Origin: Solen grandis
Taxonomy: Eukaryota; Mollusca; Bivalvia; Adapedonta; Solenidae
Direction: 5' to 3'
Length of the DNA stretch: 64,000 bases
Assembly: GCA_021229015.1 (NCBI GenBank)
Contig: CM037790.1
Span: forward strand, 55,524,361 to 55,588,360
The notes below the pieces were generated by a model that was not told where the DNA came from, ran no database searches, and saw only the letters and a list, made by a program, of their open reading frames with translations. Of this stretch, positions 60,601 to 64,000 are shown piece by piece (positions within the stretch are counted from its first letter, which is position 1; every line of letters starts with the position of its first letter). Both the position numbers and the translations under genes were made by a program.

Positions 60601-62542
60601 ATGTCTAGTCTGTGTTATGATTTATGTGTTTAGAATCTAAATAAAATCCTGTAGAGTAAATAGCTTAGAACCCATCATTATCAAACAACAGAATCAGCAT
60701 AACGAAACAAAATTGTTTTATTCGTTTTGATAAAAGCAATTAATTGTGAGTACAAAAAAGTTATGCATAAATACTGAACACTGGTAATGCTGCATTTATG
60801 AATGGCGTAGATATGGTCATCGATAGTTCACGCAGTATCATATTGTCTTTAATTGAATATTCTATGTCACTTAAATTCATTTAAAGACATAATGTGCACG
60901 TGCTGCTTTTGATTTTTCTTTGATTCCCAAAATCATCAAAGATGTTACATCAAAGGTTTTGATATACAAAGCAGCAGTCTGTCTTAAATCTTATTTTTTA
61001 AACCATCATACGATTTTAAGAACTGATTACTTGATTTACACTGCATTCCTATATAGTTAAGGCTATTTTGTTACAATATATGCGTTTAATGACTCTGACA
61101 TGGTTGGTCATAACAACTAATATATTTCATTAGCTGGGATTCATGTAAGCAATTATACTTTTGCCGGAAATGTGTTTGATAGGATGGGTTTCTTGTCTGG
61201 TAAGATATAATGCTAGTATATTTTTTTATGTATTTTGTTTATATCAGTTTTTCGAATATCAATTTGAAATTGATGCAACCAAAAGATGATGAAAGAAATC
61301 CCAACAATCGTAACGGTATAGCAATTTAATAAACATAATTGTACAAAAGTGGGAAATTTATATTTTTATCTTATGGTAACTGATGAATTTACCGTGTTCT
61401 GTCAGTGATACGTGTCCAAACTGTAAGTCATATAAGTATGTCGGAGCTACGTTTTTATTTACAAAGGGTATGTTTTCCAGTATTTACTAATATCTCCTTT
61501 TTAATTAAAATTGCGAACTTTTCATATGGATTCATTCGCATGTGCTCATGATCGAATACACAAACTAGTTTCAATATTTTTGCAAATTCAGCCTATGACA
61601 TTAGCGCATACAATGTACGCGAAGAGTCAATGTGATCAGTTAAGTGACGGTGAATGAAAATAGAAAATCTAAATAAAGGTTTTATAATTCTAAATATAGT
61701 TATAGTACCGTCTGTGGCGGTTTTGCCTGTGTTACGGTGACTGCCTATTTTTTTATTATTTTTTTTTTTTATTTTTTTTTTTTTTGCACTGGTTGACCAT
61801 TCGTTTGTAGATGGGCCTTAATAGATAGTATGTACACACATATAGTTAAAAATCACATTCTCAGTCAATAGCCATCTTTCAATTAGCTCTTTTATGACTG
61901 GACTTGATCCAGAATAAATGGCAATTTTTCAGCTGCTCAACTGTACCTGATCTGTGCTAGAATCCACTAACATAATTTTCTTGCCCTTCCTTTTATTGCC
62001 GTCAATTAATTTTTTTTATATACACCATTTATACTACTGTTACTTTTCTTTTTAAATGAACATTTGAATCGAAGTATTTCGCAGATTAATAATAGCAAAA
62101 AAAAAAAAAAAAAAAAATGATGCAAGTTTACGATTATTCCAAAATGTCTATTCTGTAAGGAATATCATTAATTCTGATTCCCGTGTTAATTCAGTATTTC
62201 ACGGAGATTAATTATCCCCATTGACAGAATTGCGTTTATAGATTAAAATATAGTAATAACTGAATATTACGAGAATCTCAATCAAAAGTGTTATTGAATT
62301 GGCCCTCGAAATCAATTTCACAGACGCCTTATGGAGTTTGATTGTGATTAAGCAACATATCTCGGTGTCAAAATGAGATCCGTGTCAAACTCTCCCTTCA
62401 TTTATTGTAATCTCTGTGAAATAAGCTGATGAGAACAGCTGAGAAAATTAAGAAACATAAAAGCCCCTCGGTGCTTGAAAAGATTGAAAATGGGGTAAGT
62501 AGTCACATAACGTTCCAGTGTTGTTTTGTAAATATTGTGACT
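57630..62542. other. Long non-coding stretch
   Basis: About 4.9 kb with no supported gene. A foldback with arms GAGTTATCTGCCCCTGAAA / TTTTCAAGGGCAGATTACTC lies at 58740-58806, and a related half-copy (GTTATCTGCCCTAGAAA) at 59043-59059. Poly-T/A tracts lie at 61748-61785 and 62097-62117. Open frames (58116-58349 -, 59769-60003 +, 60339-60599 +) have no domain. Confidence 0.5.
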
Positions 62543-62748
62543 TTTAAGGTAATCCATCCGTCATTAAATTACAATCATGGTCCTTCAATTGTTCAAAAGG
62601 ACTTCAGTGCAGATTCAAACATCATTAAATATGAGTTCGAGTGATAGACTTTTATGCTCTTAGTGCATAAAGGCTTGCATTTTATTTTATAAAATTCTAA
62701 CGATCACTTGAATCATGACCACAATTTAAAGATAGATGGATTACCTTT
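62543..62748 (+). repeat. GGTAATCCATC TIR element, copy 5
   Basis: TTTTAAGGTAATCCATCCGT at the left and AAAGATAGATGGATTACCTT at the right; internal GACTTCAGTGCAGATTCAAA and AAAGGCTTGCATTT. Confidence 0.8.
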
Positions 62749-62802
62749 GACATGATTTTTCGCGAAAGAGATTGGCCAAAAGCGGATGAGTAAGGTCGTA
62801 CG

Positions 62803-62803
<1 letters not shown>

Positions 62804-62871
<68 letters not shown>
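62804..62871. repeat. (TA)n followed by poly-T
   Basis: About 36 bp of TA and then about 31 T. Confidence 0.95.
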
Positions 62872-64000
62872 CGACAATTTTGATCTGATCTTCAAATGAG
62901 ATCTTATACCTTATTAGTCATTTTCGGTCAAATAAAAGGTCACTAGGCAAATCCTATGCAGTCATTGTCAAGTAAAAAATATATAGCCATACATCCTGTT
63001 ATGCATTTACCTTAAGTTTGAAAGATAAGTATGTTTTGCTCATTCATGTTTTCTTTTCATTAGAAATATCCAAGATTTTCCTTGTGAATGTAAATTTTAG
63101 TGAAATGTTTAGTACTTTTTACAAACTTAACAATATGCATTGACCCATTTTTTACCTTTAAACTGTGACACTGACCTTTGGATCACATTCCAGTTGTACC
63201 AAGTCATAGGGGAAAAATGAATTCATGAGGAAAACATACATGTAAACCTTTTCAGTTGCTGTATCAATTTTTTACCTTTAACCTGTGAGAGTCTGACCTC
63301 TGACTTACTAACCTGAGCCATGCGCCTTATAGTATTTTATGATTTTACACTTAAACCAATTTATTTTCGTAAAGTTATGGTCCGGAAAAAAAAGTTGCCT
63401 GTCCAAATAATACAAGTAAACACATTGTTATTGTTGTCATGTTTCAGATTTAAAAATCACGGTTACCAAGTAAGCACTAGAGAGAATAATGTGTTAATTA
63501 CATAATTATACATTTTTTATACCTTTATAGTGAGGTTACTGTCTTGGTGTAAATGAATCCTGATTTTTGTACTTTTTTTAAAACACTGCATTTTAGATAT
63601 ACATTTTTTTCTGACCAACAATAACTTTTTCTGTATCAATAATTGTTTTAAAAGATTTATAATTTTATAAGAAGCTTTAGTACACATACGCTCAATTTAG
63701 CGATATAAAAATTTGACATTGCATGGGGTATTTAAGGGGGCATACATCCCTTCCCCGTTAAAACGATCAAGATGTGTTTAGAATACATTGATCCACCTAT
63801 TACCTTTATATGTGAACATTAAATATCGAGTGAAGATTTTTGGCTTTTTTCATAGTTGAACCATAGTCCCCCCTCCACTTCTGATAACAAAATTCGTATC
63901 TCCGTCTGCATATTGCATTTGTATTGGAAACAGTAAACCATTTGTTGAATAACCATCCACTAGAGATGTAAACCACATAATCACAACATAGAAACAAAGA
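62872..64000. other. AT-rich right edge
   Basis: TTTTTTACCTTTAA(A/C)CTGTGA is repeated at about 63147 and 63269, in a repeat of the 'ACCTTTGA..CTGACCT' style also seen at 27680-27850. No gene recognised. Confidence 0.45.

Overview
The window looks like nuclear DNA from a repeat-rich, AT-rich invertebrate genome. A bivalve mollusc is most likely. The basis is one spliced gene with canonical GT-AG introns, several families of tRNA-derived SINEs, MITEs, long minisatellite arrays and LINE remnants. Some dispersed repeats also have a style I associate with bivalve genomes (for example ends near AGGTGAGCTA with a GTCCGTC-rich start, and an end with the hairpin GGGCCATCATGGCCC). The species is not determined. 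A 100-N block at 27309-27408 marks an assembly gap.

The one gene I can support with confidence is at 15737-18421 (+). It has five exons and encodes a predicted 252-residue type I membrane protein: signal peptide, one F-type lectin (fucolectin-like F5/8C) domain, one transmembrane helix and a short cytoplasmic tail. The tail carries three YxxL motifs spaced like an ITAM. The promoter region, signal-peptide exon and start of intron 1 are duplicated at 25675-26190. No downstream lectin exon was seen after that copy, and the assembly gap lies about 1.4 kb beyond it. A lectin ectodomain joined to an ITAM-like tail is the best candidate here for an undescribed system, probably a pattern-recognition or phagocytic receptor.

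Layout. 1-3.4 kb: AT-rich non-coding DNA with a foldback MITE. 3.4-12 kb: a cluster of four large tandem arrays (42, 26, 31 and 24 bp units) with a second MITE copy and two other dispersed repeats. 12-15.5 kb: a SINE and a 1.5 kb element built from four tandem ~320 bp modules. 15.5-18.4 kb: the lectin-receptor gene. 18.7-25.5 kb: two decayed LINEs of different families, an inverted SINE pair and other repeats. 25.7-27.5 kb: the orphan first exon, a SINE, a possible LTR and the gap. 27.5-64 kb: no supported gene; it holds five same-orientation copies of a ~200 bp TIR element, SINEs of at least four types, microsatellites and long stretches where I recognise nothing.

Most open frames in the window are short, or come from tandem repeats whose unit length is a multiple of three. 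No rRNA, convincing functional tRNA gene or CRISPR was found.
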